Shown: positions 7,937 to 16,293 of the stretch, piece after piece
How positions within the stretch are numbered: position 1 is the stretch's first letter
Layout of the letters: each line of letters starts with the position of its first letter
Source of the DNA: Patulibacter minatonensis DSM 18081
Lineage (GTDB): Bacteria > Actinomycetota > Thermoleophilia > Solirubrobacterales > Solirubrobacteraceae
Length of the DNA stretch: 64,000 nucleotides
Assembly: GCF_000519325.1 (NCBI RefSeq)
Contig: NZ_KI912613.1
Location: 457,805-521,804, forward strand
Reading direction: 5' to 3'
The notes under the pieces: generated by a model
Seen by the model: the letters and a program-made list of their open reading frames with translations, nothing else
What the model was told of the DNA's origin: nothing
Databases searched by the model: none
Position numbers and translations under genes: made by a program

Positions 7937-9760
7937 ATGTGCGGAATCGTTGGCTACGTCGGATCCCGTGACGGGGTCCCCATCGTCCTCGAGGGCCTGC
8001 AGCGCCTGGAGTACCGGGGGTACGACTCGGGCGGCATCGCCGTCGCCGGCGCCAGCGCGCTGCGCGTCCACAAGGCCAAGGGCCGCATCGCGGACCTCAA
8101 GTCGTCGCTGCCCAAGCGCATCAAGGGCTCGCCGGCGATCGGCCACACCCGCTGGGCGACCCACGGTGCGCCGACGGACGTCAACGCCCATCCGCACGTC
8201 GACTTCAGCGAGCGCTTCGCCGTCGTCCACAACGGGATCATCGAGAACGCGCCGCAGATCAAGGCCCGCCTCGAGGCCGACGGCATCACCCCGGTCTCCG
8301 AGACGGACACCGAGCTCGTCGCGCACCTGATCGGCCAGGCCGCCGCGGACCACGAGGACCCGGTCGAGGCCCTGCGCTCCGCGCTCTCGCACGTCGAGGG
8401 CGCCTACGGGCTCGCCGTCGTCGACGCCCAGCACCCGGACCGCATCATGGTCGCCCGCCTGGGCAGCCCGATCGTCCTCGGCCTCGGTGACCGCGAGATG
8501 TACGTCGCCTCCGACGTCGGCGCGATCGTCCGCCACACGAAGCAGGTCGTCCACCTCGAGGACGGCGAGATCGCGCTGCTCGAGGCCGACGGCTTCACGA
8601 CGTCCACGCTCGACGCCCGCCCCGTCCAGAAGATCTCCGAGCGCGTCGACTTCGACGCCGAGGACTTCGACATGGGCGAGCACCAGCACTTCCTCCGCAA
8701 GGAGATCGGCGAGCAGCCCGAGGCCGTCGAGCGGACGATCTCCGGCCGCCTCGACGAGCGCTTCTCGACGATCAAGCTCGGGGGCCTGAACCTGCACCCG
8801 AACGAGCTGCGGTCCTTCAAGCGCGTCTACATCCTCGGCTGCGGCTCCGCGTACTACTCCGGTGAGGTCGGCGCGCAGCTGATCGAGGAGCTCGCCCGCA
8901 TCCCCGCCACGGCCGAGGCCGCGTCGGAGTTCCGGTACCGCAACCCGGTGATCGACCCCGACGGCCTCTACATCGCGGTCAGCCAGTCCGGCGAGACGGC
9001 CGACACCCTGGCCGCCGTCGAGGAGCTGACCCGCAAGGGCGCCCGCGTGCTCGGCGTCGTCAACCAGGTCGGCTCGGCGATCGCCCGCGCCACCGACGGC
9101 GGCATCTACATCCACGCCGGCCCGGAGGTCTCGGTCGCCTCCAGCAAGAGCTTCACGTCGACGTGCGTGGCGTTCGCGATGCTCGCCGTGCACCTCGGGC
9201 GGATCCGCGACCTCTCCCCCGCCGACGGCGACCGCCTGATCACCGCGTTGCGCGAGCTGCCCGCGAAGATCGCCGCGGTCCTCGAGCAGGAGGAGAAGAT
9301 CATCGAGGCCGCGGGCTGGCTCTCGCAGTTCGAGAACGCGATGTTCATCGGCCGCGTGCGCGGCTGGCCGATCGCGCGCGAGGCGGCGCAGAAGATCAAG
9401 GAGGTCGCCTACATGCACGCGGAGGCGTACCAGTCGGCCGAGCTCAAGCACGGCCCGCTCGCCCTGATCGACGCGCAGATGCCCGTCGTCGCGGTCGTGC
9501 CCGACGACGAGCTGCACGAGAAGCAGCGGTCGACCCTGCACGAGATCCGCGCCCGGAGCGGCCCGATCCTCGCGATCTCGCACCACGAGCTGCCGACCGA
9601 GCTGGCCGAGCGCACGATCGTCGTGCCGCGCACGGAGCCCGAGCTCGAGCCGATCCTGCTGAACATCCCGCTGCAGCTCCTCGCCTACCACGCCGCCAAG
9701 GCGCTGGACCGCGACATCGACAAGCCGCGGAACCTCGCCAAGAGCGTCACGGTCGAGTAA
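7937..9760 (+). CDS. glmS: Glutamine--fructose-6-phosphate aminotransferase (isomerizing)
   Basis: A 607-residue enzyme of normal family length. It makes glucosamine-6-phosphate from fructose-6-phosphate and glutamine, the entry to UDP-GlcNAc for peptidoglycan and surface glycans. The N-terminal glutaminase domain starts MCGIVGYVG with the nucleophile Cys2 exposed after Met removal, and includes GHTRWATHG. Two SIS sugar isomerase domains follow; the first contains SQSGETADT, the second the stretch AYQSAELKHGPLALID. The C-terminus DKPRNLAKSVTVE is the usual family ending. GGAGG at 7921-7925 precedes the ATG. No glmS ribozyme is seen in the short upstream gap. Confidence 0.98.
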   Translation: MCGIVGYVGSRDGVPIVLEGLQRLEYRGYDSGGIAVAGASALRVHKAKGRIADLKSSLPKRIKGSPAIGHTRWATHGAPTDVNAHPHVDFSERFAVVHNGIIENAPQIKARLEADGITPVSETDTELVAHLIGQAAADHEDPVEALRSALSHVEGAYGLAVVDAQHPDRIMVARLGSPIVLGLGDREMYVASDVGAIVRHTKQVVHLEDGEIALLEADGFTTSTLDARPVQKISERVDFDAEDFDMGEHQHFLRKEIGEQPEAVERTISGRLDERFSTIKLGGLNLHPNELRSFKRVYILGCGSAYYSGEVGAQLIEELARIPATAEAASEFRYRNPVIDPDGLYIAVSQSGETADTLAAVEELTRKGARVLGVVNQVGSAIARATDGGIYIHAGPEVSVASSKSFTSTCVAFAMLAVHLGRIRDLSPADGDRLITALRELPAKIAAVLEQEEKIIEAAGWLSQFENAMFIGRVRGWPIAREAAQKIKEVAYMHAEAYQSAELKHGPLALIDAQMPVVAVVPDDELHEKQRSTLHEIRARSGPILAISHHELPTELAERTIVVPRTEPELEPILLNIPLQLLAYHAAKALDRDIDKPRNLAKSVTVE

Positions 9761-9769
9761 CCGGGCGAT

Positions 9770-9790
9770 ACGGGACGGACACCGTCCCGT
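9770..9790 (+). terminator. Hairpin terminator after glmS
   Basis: ACGGGACGG and CCGTCCCGT form a perfect 9-bp stem with an ACA loop, 10 bases after the glmS stop. There is no T-tract, as is common in high-GC actinobacteria, so termination is inferred from strength and position. Confidence 0.6.
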
Positions 9791-9826
9791 CACCGGGGCG
9801 ATCGGGCGAGCCGCGATGCTCGCTCG

Positions 9827-10381
9827 GTGCGCACCGTTCCCTCCCCCACCGGCGCCCCGACGGCCCGCAGGACCGCCGTCGCCGTCGGCCCGGCGGCCCC
9901 GACCGGCCGCCGTCCGCGCACCGCGCGCCCCTCGTTCTCGGCCCTGACCGCGACCCGGCCGTCGGCACCGGACGACCACTCCCGACGCTCTTCGCGGGAC
10001 GACCGCCCCCGGAGCGCCCCCGGTGGCGACCGTCCGCGACGGGCCGCGGCCCCGAAGGGCCCCGCTCCGCGCCGCACCCACGTGGCCGAGCACCAGCGCT
10101 CGGCGCTCGGGGACATCACCGCGGGCCTCGCCGCGTTCACCGTCGTCTGCGTCGCGCTCGCCCTCCTCGCGCTGCCGTCCGTCCCGACCGGGGTCGCCGT
10201 CGCCGCCGGCGTCGTGGTTTCCGGCGCCCTCGGCTGGGTGGCCGTGGCGCTCTGGGCCCGCTGGGCGATCGCCGACGGCGCGCCGGAGCAGGCCGCCCGT
10301 CGCCGTGCGGTGGCGGCGCTCGTCGTGGCGCACGGGCTGGCCGCGGTGCCCGTGACGCTCGCCGTGCTGCTGGCCGGCTGA
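9827..10381 (+). CDS. Hypothetical membrane protein with proline/arginine-rich N-terminus
   Basis: A 184-residue protein from GTG 9827. The first 85 or so residues are low-complexity (Pro, Arg, Thr, Ala); the remainder holds three hydrophobic segments (AAFTVVCVALALLAL, GVAVAAGVVVSGALGWVAVAL and AALVVAHGLAAVPVTLAVLL). The disordered cytosolic tail plus small membrane domain suggests a scaffold or accessory role, but no family is recognised. It ends 38 bases before the convergent SDR gene. The start is uncertain within the low-complexity part. Confidence 0.6.
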   Translation: MRTVPSPTGAPTARRTAVAVGPAAPTGRRPRTARPSFSALTATRPSAPDDHSRRSSRDDRPRSAPGGDRPRRAAAPKGPAPRRTHVAEHQRSALGDITAGLAAFTVVCVALALLALPSVPTGVAVAAGVVVSGALGWVAVALWARWAIADGAPEQAARRRAVAALVVAHGLAAVPVTLAVLLAG

Positions 10382-10419
10382 GCTCCTCTGAGCGCCGTCG
10401 ACCCGCCGCGTGGCGGCCG

Positions 10420-11436
10420 TCAGACCGGCAACGCGTCCAGGTGCGCGCGGTACCAGGCGAGGGTGCGGGCGATACCCTCGTCGAGGTCGACCTGCGGCGA
10501 CCACCCGGTCCGTCCGGCCAGCTTCGTGGAGTCGACGAACTGCCGGTCGATCTCCCCCGACGGCGTGCCGGAGCCGCGGACGTCGGGCTGCAGGTCGTGG
10601 CCGGAGACGCGGACGACCGCGTCGATCACGGAGCGCACGCTGTGCGGCCGCCCGCCACCGGCGTTGAACGCCTCGCCACGGGCCTTCGTCGTGCCCGGTG
10701 CCGCGCCCTCGTCGGCGTCGAGCGCATCGCAGATCGCGAGGTACGCGTCGGCGGCGTCCTCGACGTAAAGGAAGTCGCGCTCGGGGGAGCCGTCGGACCG
10801 GATCACCGGCGCGCGGCCGCGGAGGACCGCGGCGATCGCCTCGGGCAGCAGCCGGGAGCGGTTGAGGTCGCCGCCGCCGTAGATGTTCGCCAGCCGCGTG
10901 ACGGCCACCGGGACGCCGTAGGTGTGCCAGTAGGACCGGGCGATCAGGTCGGTCGCGGCCTTCGAGACGTCGTACGGGAACGTCGGCTGCAGCGCGAACT
11001 CCTCGCGGTAGGGCAGTTCGTCGTGCGCACCGTAGGCCTTGTCGGACGCGGCGACGACGACCCGCCGGACGTCCTGGGTGCGGCATGCGTCCATGAGGAG
11101 CCAGGTGCCGCGGATGTTCGCCTCGAACGTCGGGACCGGCGAGCGGTTCGCGGTGCCGACGATCGTCTGCGCGGCGAGGTGGAAGACGGTGTCGCACTCG
11201 TGCTCGCCGATCACGCGCTCGAGCAGGCCGGGCGTCAGGAGATCACCACGGACGACGGTGCAGCGGGCCTCGAGGCCGTCGAGCGCGAGCATCGACGCGG
11301 GGACCTCGTCACGCCGGAGCACCGTGACGGCGGCGCCGCGGTCCAGGAGCGCGCGCACCAGCCAGGCGCCGAGCATCCCGTACGCGCCGGTGACGAACAC
11401 GGACCGGCCGCGCATGGACTTCCCGAAGCTCTCCAT
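10420..11436 (-). CDS. rfbG: NAD-dependent sugar 4,6-dehydratase, CDP-glucose 4,6-dehydratase-like
   Basis: A 338-residue extended short-chain dehydrogenase. It shows the Rossmann motif TGAYGMLGAWLV near the N-terminus, HLAAQTIVG, the active-site SDKAYG (the SDK form seen in CDP-glucose 4,6-dehydratases) and the YxxxK pair in PYDVSK. The predicted reaction is CDP-glucose to CDP-4-keto-6-deoxyglucose. Support comes from the cytidylyltransferase gene of the same pathway upstream on the same strand (12033-12773), separated by a small SRPBCC gene. The ATG at 11436 has AAGGA 9-10 bases before it. A GDP- or UDP-sugar substrate cannot be excluded. Confidence 0.75.
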   Translation of the reverse strand: MESFGKSMRGRSVFVTGAYGMLGAWLVRALLDRGAAVTVLRRDEVPASMLALDGLEARCTVVRGDLLTPGLLERVIGEHECDTVFHLAAQTIVGTANRSPVPTFEANIRGTWLLMDACRTQDVRRVVVAASDKAYGAHDELPYREEFALQPTFPYDVSKAATDLIARSYWHTYGVPVAVTRLANIYGGGDLNRSRLLPEAIAAVLRGRAPVIRSDGSPERDFLYVEDAADAYLAICDALDADEGAAPGTTKARGEAFNAGGGRPHSVRSVIDAVVRVSGHDLQPDVRGSGTPSGEIDRQFVDSTKLAGRTGWSPQVDLDEGIARTLAWYRAHLDALPV

Positions 11437-11517
11437 CGCGGGCCATCCTTCCAGACCGGCCCGCCCGCGCTCGTCGCGGTGCACCCCGGGGCCCCGGCCA
11501 CCGTCGGGCGCCGTCGT

Positions 11518-11955
11518 TCAGCCGTTCTCGAGCCGTTCGCGGAGGTCCTCGTCCATGCCCCGCGCGAGCGCCTTCACGGCGAGTGCGCCGATCGGGGTCG
11601 AGAGCTTGTTCAGGCCCGTGTAGGTGAAGTCCGAGTCGTACTCGACGAACGTGCCCCCGTCCCGGTCCGAGAGCCGGTACGTGTCGGCGCCGGTCAGCTT
11701 GGGGTGCTTGACCTCGAAGCGCAGGGACGCGTCGGCCTCGACCTCGGCGGTCGCGTAGTCGACGACGATGTCGTCGAGGATCCCGCGCTCGTTCGTGACC
11801 AGGAAGCGGGCCCCGACCTCACCGGGCGTCCCGCCCACGAGCTCGACGGTGTCGACGATCGACATCCACGACGTGGCGTTGCGGAGGTCGGCGAGGAACG
11901 CGAACACCTCGGACCGGGGACGGGCGATCTGGACGGAGAACGACGCGGTCGGCAT
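11518..11955 (-). CDS. SRPBCC (START/polyketide cyclase-like) family protein
   Basis: A 145-residue protein with the SRPBCC layout: a first strand FSVQIARPRSEVFAFLADLRNA, a middle with VGARFLVTNERG, and a C-terminal helix RGMDEDLRERLENG. These small helix-grip proteins bind hydrophobic ligands, and many are annotated as polyketide cyclase/dehydrase or coenzyme Q-binding. It lies between the CDP-sugar dehydratase and cytidylyltransferase genes on the same strand with gaps of 81 and 77 bases, so it may share their transcript, but nothing ties its ligand to sugars. Confidence 0.85.
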   Translation of the reverse strand: MPTASFSVQIARPRSEVFAFLADLRNATSWMSIVDTVELVGGTPGEVGARFLVTNERGILDDIVVDYATAEVEADASLRFEVKHPKLTGADTYRLSDRDGGTFVEYDSDFTYTGLNKLSTPIGALAVKALARGMDEDLRERLENG

Positions 11956-12032
11956 GCGTACCGCGTACCCGACGGTGGGTCGCGGAACCCGGCCGGCCCG
12001 GATCGGCGGGCGGCGCGGCCCTGCGGCGCGAG

Positions 12033-12773
12033 TCAGCGCGCGACGCCGGGCGCCACGACCCATGGTGCGGCGCCGGACTCCCACAGCTCGTTCAGCGCGC
12101 GGGCGTCCTTGTACGTGTCCATGCACGCCCAGAAGCCCTCGTGCCGGTGGCTGTGCAGCCGCCCGTCGGTGGCGAGGCGCTGCAAGGGCTCGCGCTCGAG
12201 GGTGCACTCGGCGTCGAGCACGTCGAAGACCTCGGGCTCCATCCGCATGAAGCCGCCGTTGATCCAGTGCGTGCTCCGCGGCTTCTCGCGGAACCCGGTG
12301 ATCGCGTCGTCGTCGGCCAGCTCGACGATGCCGAACTGCAGCTCGGGACGGACGACGGTGAGCGTCACGGTGCGGCCGCCGGCGCGGTGCGTGGCCTCGA
12401 GCGCGTCGAGGCGGACGTCGGCGACGCCGTCGCCGTAGGTCAGGTGGAACGACGCGCCGTCCAGCCGGTCCTTCAGGCGGTGCAGCCTGCCGCCGGTCTC
12501 GGTGTCGACCCCGGTGTCGACGCACTCCACCGTGACGCCCTCGGGCCACGTGATCGCATCGACCGCGGCGCCGAGGAGCTCGGCCTGCCAGCCCGCGGCG
12601 AGCAGGAACCGCCGCGCGCCCTGGGCGGCGTAGAGCTCGACGATGTGCTGCACGATCGGGCGTCCGCCGATCTCGACGAGCGGCTTGGGGACCGTCTGTC
12701 CGGCGCCAAGCCGGGTGCCCCGGCCGCCGCAGAGGACGACGACCGGCAGGTTCTCGGGGTGCGCTTCGGCCAC
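12033..12773 (-). CDS. rfbF: Glucose-1-phosphate cytidylyltransferase
   Basis: A 246-residue nucleotidyltransferase that would form CDP-glucose from CTP and glucose-1-phosphate. It has the pyrophosphorylase signature GGRGTRLG followed by PKPLVEIGGRPI, then LTYGDGVADV, and the diagnostic WINGGFMRMEPEVFD and GFWACMDTYKD stretches shared by RfbF enzymes. The GTG at 12773 is chosen because it starts just before the first beta-strand and follows a TACACT -10 box by 6 bases. With the SDR at 10420-11436 it makes up the first two steps of a CDP-deoxyhexose pathway. Later steps are not seen beside it. Confidence 0.9.
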   Translation of the reverse strand: MAEAHPENLPVVVLCGGRGTRLGAGQTVPKPLVEIGGRPIVQHIVELYAAQGARRFLLAAGWQAELLGAAVDAITWPEGVTVECVDTGVDTETGGRLHRLKDRLDGASFHLTYGDGVADVRLDALEATHRAGGRTVTLTVVRPELQFGIVELADDDAITGFREKPRSTHWINGGFMRMEPEVFDVLDAECTLEREPLQRLATDGRLHSHRHEGFWACMDTYKDARALNELWESGAAPWVVAPGVAR

Positions 12774-12779
12774 GACGCC

Positions 12780-12785
12780 AGTGTA
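12780..12785 (-). promoter_or_regulatory. -10 box TACACT for the cytidylyltransferase gene
   Basis: TACACT on the minus strand ends 6 bases before the GTG at 12773, a leaderless arrangement with no Shine-Dalgarno. Confidence 0.5.
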
Positions 12786-12880
12786 GGGCGCACCCGTCGG
12801 CGGGCGGCCCGGGGCGTGGATGCCGGTCCGCCGGGCCCCGCGCCGGGACGCCCGGCGGGGTCGACGACTCGAGCGGTCGG

Positions 12881-13909
12881 TCAGTCCGCGGCGACCGGCG
12901 ACGACGCGCCGGTGCCGGCGAGGTGCCGCTTGGCGGGGCCCGCGATCAGCCACGCCCAGACGACGGAGGTCCAGGTCAGCGTCGCGAGGGTCACGTGGAC
13001 CCAGACGAGCCCGCCCGGCAGCTCCAGGCCGTACTGGATCAGCCCGAGCATCCCCTGCACGGCGACGAGCATGCCCGAGAGCGTCAGGGCGAGCGTGAGG
13101 CGCTCGCCGGCCTTCCGCCACTTGGCGACGGCCCACGCGACGATGATCCCGATGCCGAAGATCGCGGCGATCGCCCCGTGGCGCTGGACGATCCACTCCA
13201 GCGTGCCGGTCCCGTGGACGTCGAAGCGCTTGACGACGTCGTTGGTCGCCGACCCGCCCGAGTTGGGGCCCGCGGCGGTGGCCAGCGTGCCGGCCCACAG
13301 CGCGAGCGCGCCGATCGGCAGCAGCGCGAACACCACCCTGGCGGTCAGGACGTCCTTCGCGAGGTTCTTCCGCGGCGCCTTCGTGCCGATGCCGGAGCGC
13401 CAGGTGAGGATCGCGGCCGGGACGACGAGCAGCAGCAGCGACACCATGTAGTGCGCGCTGATCCAGATCCAGTCGAGGTCGTAGAGGACGCTCATGCCGC
13501 CGATGACGGCCTGCGCGAACACGCCGCCGAGCAGCCCGACCGACAGCCACAGCAGGTCGCGGCGGTAGACGGCGAGCGTCAGGGCGCTGAAGATCGCGAA
13601 GAGCGCGGTCGCGCTGACGGCGAAGGTCAGCATCCGGTTGCCGAACTCGATGAAGGTCGGCGCGTGGGCCTGGGTCGGCAGCACCCGGGTGTCGCACTTC
13701 GGCCAGTTCGAGCAGCCGAGGCCGGATCCGGTGACGCGCACGAGGGCGCCGCTGAGCATGATCCCGACGTTGGCGATCAGCGCCAGGCGGGCGGCGAGCA
13801 GCATCCGTTCGGGGCTGCTCGTCCACCGGCGCCGGAGGAACTGCGCGCGACGCGGACCGGGGTCGGGCGCGGTACCGGGGTCGGGCGCGGGAGCGACGGG
13901 GGTGGCCAT
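12881..13909 (-). CDS. ctaA: Heme A synthase, COX15/CtaA family
   Basis: A 342-residue membrane protein with about eight hydrophobic segments. It oxidises the C8 methyl of heme O to give heme A for aa3-type cytochrome oxidase. The family motif SGALVRVTGSGLGCSNWPKC follows the first segment, and the loop IEFGNRMLTF holds the conserved Glu. It also carries the helix starts IWISAHYMVSLLLL and IVQRHGAIAAIFGIG with candidate heme-ligand His. It is a respiratory gene lying alone inside the glycan locus; the ctaB partner is not in the window. The ATG at 13909 gives a cytosolic tail of about 45 residues before the first segment. Confidence 0.92.
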   Translation of the reverse strand: MATPVAPAPDPGTAPDPGPRRAQFLRRRWTSSPERMLLAARLALIANVGIMLSGALVRVTGSGLGCSNWPKCDTRVLPTQAHAPTFIEFGNRMLTFAVSATALFAIFSALTLAVYRRDLLWLSVGLLGGVFAQAVIGGMSVLYDLDWIWISAHYMVSLLLLVVPAAILTWRSGIGTKAPRKNLAKDVLTARVVFALLPIGALALWAGTLATAAGPNSGGSATNDVVKRFDVHGTGTLEWIVQRHGAIAAIFGIGIIVAWAVAKWRKAGERLTLALTLSGMLVAVQGMLGLIQYGLELPGGLVWVHVTLATLTWTSVVWAWLIAGPAKRHLAGTGASSPVAAD

Positions 13910-13977
13910 CGCCCCACAGGATGCCGGATCGCGCGCCGGGACGACCCGCTCGGACGGGTGTCCCGACGGCGGGCCGG

Positions 13978-15630
13978 TCAGCGGATCCGGATGCTCCGGA
14001 CCGGGGACGATCCGGTCGCGTAGGGGTAGTCGCCGGACTTCCGGGCGCGGGCGCGCATCTGGAAGCGCGCCGGACCGGCGTTGCGGAACCGGTACGTCGC
14101 GGAGAACTTCCCGCTCTTCTTGGCGCGGACGTTGCGGAAGGTGATCCACTTCCCGCCGGGGTTCCGGGCCTGCAGCTCGACGACCTTGCCGCCGCCGGGG
14201 ACGGGCCGCCCGCGCAGCAGACCGGTCAACCGCACCGCCTGGCCCTTCCGGGCGGCCTTGCGGCTGAGGCTCAGGCGCACGCCCGCGCTGACGTTGAGCT
14301 GCAGCGACTTGCTGACGACGGGCTGGGGGTCGCGGACGCGACGCCGGTAGCTGAGGGTGATCTTCCGCGAGCTGCTGCCCTTGGGGATCTTCCAGCGGAA
14401 GCGTCCCTCGGAGTTGGTCTGGAGCGACTCGCGCTCGAACGGCGGCGAATTGCGCGACGACCGGGTGATCGTGACCCGGACGGCGGCGTCCTTGATCGGC
14501 TGCCCGGCTGCCGTCGTCAGCTGCCCGCGAAGCACGGGCTGCTGGTCGTACCGGATGCTCCGCGTCGGGGACTCGCGCCCCTCCCAGCTCGCCTTCAGCA
14601 CCGCGTCGGAGCTGGCGGGCGACCCGTTCTCAGGGCCGGGGTCGGCCGGCGCCGCGGGCGGGGTCCTGCTCAGCGTCTTCGTCACCGGCCCGTAGGCGGT
14701 CGTCTGGTTGCCGGCGGCGTCCTCGACCACCACGCGCACCGTGTGCGCCCCTTCGGGCAGGTCGGCGGTGGAGATCGTCTGCACCCCACCGACCGTGGAC
14801 GGGCAGGGCTTGGGCGAGAGGAACGTCCGCTCGGTCCCGGCCCACGCGCGACAGGGAGCCGGCGCCATGTTGATCCAGCTCCGGATCGTCCCGTCGACCT
14901 CGACCCCGAGCCGGTACACCCCGCCCCCGACATCGGTCGCGCCGACGGAGATCGCCGCCGACCCGGCCCAGAGGTCCCCGGTGACAGCGTCGCCGGAGAC
15001 GGAGGTGATGGCGGGAGCGTCGCGATCGTCGAGGGTGAAGGTGGCGCGACTCACCGAGAACCGGGCTCCGCCGCCAGTGCTCGGGTCGTGACAACCAAGA
15101 TTGACGGTCGGGCTAGGCGAACAACTCGCGATCGCCTTCACCCAAGCGGCGTTGCCGGGGTTGGCAACGATGACCGACGGCCCAAACGATCCGGTGGCCC
15201 TATGTCTGTCGTCGTAGGTCGGATCGAACTGCGTTGAGTTCTGCAGTCCCACATCACCGAACGGTTGATCGTCACCGTTCCCGCGCGCGAATCCAGACCA
15301 CACCACGGTGTAGCTCGCGATTTTCGTACCGGTTGGAGCGTTGAATACCCACTCCACCCAAGAAGGCGCAGGCTGCGGACTGCCAGCGCCCAGATGGCCA
15401 ACGATCCCTCCGCCCGTCGGACAGTCGTCGGCCATTGTGTTTCCGCCGACGGAAGTCTGGATCGTGCGTGGCGACCATCCGGCAGCGTCATCATGGGTCG
15501 CAGCCGGGCTCCCGTCCGGGGCCTGGCACGTCCAGACGTCATAGGTGGCCGCCGACGCACTGCTCGCGAACGCGGCCGAGCCGACGAGCACTGCGGCAAC
15601 GACCGCGGCCCGGCCGATGATGGGGGTCAT
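13978..15630 (-). CDS. Secreted protein of unknown function with Ig-like repeats
   Basis: A 550-residue protein. A signal peptide (MTPIIGRAAVVAAVLVGSAAFA, cleavage near ASA-ATYDVWTC) is followed by a Cys-containing N-terminal domain (about 270 residues, lectin/jelly-roll-like) and C-terminal beta-rich segments with the Ig-like phrases GAHTVRVVVEDAAGN, GQLTTAAGQPIKDAAVRVTI and LTGLLRGRPVPGGGKVVEL. The ATG at 15630 is preceded by GGGAG 9 bases upstream. The N-terminal coding part is less GC-rich than its neighbours. It is probably a surface adhesin or glycan-binding protein, by architecture only. Confidence 0.75.
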   Translation of the reverse strand: MTPIIGRAAVVAAVLVGSAAFASSASAATYDVWTCQAPDGSPAATHDDAAGWSPRTIQTSVGGNTMADDCPTGGGIVGHLGAGSPQPAPSWVEWVFNAPTGTKIASYTVVWSGFARGNGDDQPFGDVGLQNSTQFDPTYDDRHRATGSFGPSVIVANPGNAAWVKAIASCSPSPTVNLGCHDPSTGGGARFSVSRATFTLDDRDAPAITSVSGDAVTGDLWAGSAAISVGATDVGGGVYRLGVEVDGTIRSWINMAPAPCRAWAGTERTFLSPKPCPSTVGGVQTISTADLPEGAHTVRVVVEDAAGNQTTAYGPVTKTLSRTPPAAPADPGPENGSPASSDAVLKASWEGRESPTRSIRYDQQPVLRGQLTTAAGQPIKDAAVRVTITRSSRNSPPFERESLQTNSEGRFRWKIPKGSSSRKITLSYRRRVRDPQPVVSKSLQLNVSAGVRLSLSRKAARKGQAVRLTGLLRGRPVPGGGKVVELQARNPGGKWITFRNVRAKKSGKFSATYRFRNAGPARFQMRARARKSGDYPYATGSSPVRSIRIR

Positions 15631-15717
15631 CTGTTCATCTCCCTGGGTTGGCATCGCAAGGAAGACCTGCGAGCGGGACGGGGTTCGCCCCCCGGATCTC
15701 AGGAAGACGCGCAGTAC

Positions 15718-16275
15718 CTAGTACACGAACGGCAACGCGCCAGCAACTTCTTCGAGCGTCGGTCCGGTGGCGTCGCGTTGGGAGACCTGGATCTCGTCGG
15801 CCGTGAGCGGCCACTGCACCGCGACCTGTGGGTCGTCGTAGGCGATCCCGCGCTCGACGTCTGCGGAGTAGTAGCCGGTCTGCTTGTAGAGCACGTCCGC
15901 GATCTCGCTCTTGACGCAGAACCCGTGCGCGAACCCGACGGGGACGTAGAGCGCGTGCATGTTCTCGTCGGTCAGGTCGAAGCCCTCCCACTGCGCGTAG
16001 GTCGGAGACCCCTTCCGCAGATCGACGATCACGTCCCAGATGTGGCCGCGGCCGCAGCGCACGAGCTTCGCGCACCCCGCCCCGATCTGGAAGTGCAGAC
16101 CACGCAGCACCCCGAACGACGACCGCGAGTGGTTGTCCTGGATCCACCGATCCTCGATCCCGACCTCCAAAAGCGAGCTCTCCCGGAACGTCTCCGCGAA
16201 GAACCCCCGATCGTCAGGGAACACCCGCGGCACCACCAGCTTGGCCCCGGGCAGGGACGTGTCTCGGACTTGCAC
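15718..16275 (-). CDS. rfbC: dTDP-4-dehydrorhamnose 3,5-epimerase family protein
   Basis: A 185-residue cupin epimerase of normal family length. Recognisable features are the start LPGAKLVVPRVFPDDRGFF, the stretch DNHSRSSFGVLRGLHF with the catalytic His61, and VPVGFAHGF with a conserved turn. In the dTDP-rhamnose pathway it epimerises dTDP-4-keto-6-deoxyglucose at C3 and C5. No rmlA, rmlB or rmlD is in the window, whereas a CDP-4-keto-6-deoxyglucose route is nearby, so it might act on the CDP sugar instead (inference). The GTG at 16275 follows a TACCCT box by 7 bases. Confidence 0.88.
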   Translation of the reverse strand: MQVRDTSLPGAKLVVPRVFPDDRGFFAETFRESSLLEVGIEDRWIQDNHSRSSFGVLRGLHFQIGAGCAKLVRCGRGHIWDVIVDLRKGSPTYAQWEGFDLTDENMHALYVPVGFAHGFCVKSEIADVLYKQTGYYSADVERGIAYDDPQVAVQWPLTADEIQVSQRDATGPTLEEVAGALPFVY

Positions 16276-16282
16276 GCCCGGG

Positions 16283-16288
16283 AGGGTA
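16283..16288 (-). promoter_or_regulatory. -10 box TACCCT for the 3,5-epimerase gene
   Basis: TACCCT on the minus strand ends 7 bases before the GTG at 16275. No Shine-Dalgarno is present. Confidence 0.5.
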
Positions 16289-16293
16289 CGAGG

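Noticed and set aside
7761-7960. glmS ribozyme upstream of glmS
   Set aside because: The gap before glmS is 15 bases and the preceding sequence is coding; no ribozyme core is visible.
3123-11197. Very long antisense open frames (for example 3123-6698 and 7091-11197 on minus)
   Set aside because: They overlap well-supported genes and read as Arg/Pro/Gly-rich strings, the usual shadow frames of GC-rich coding DNA. Only the 3' end of the second (7091-7480) is real, as the DUF192 gene.
12881-13909. Asn in place of the usual His of the E-x-x-H motif in heme A synthase (IEFGNR)
   Set aside because: I recall this variant in other actinobacterial CtaA proteins; it is probably normal for the lineage and not a loss of function.
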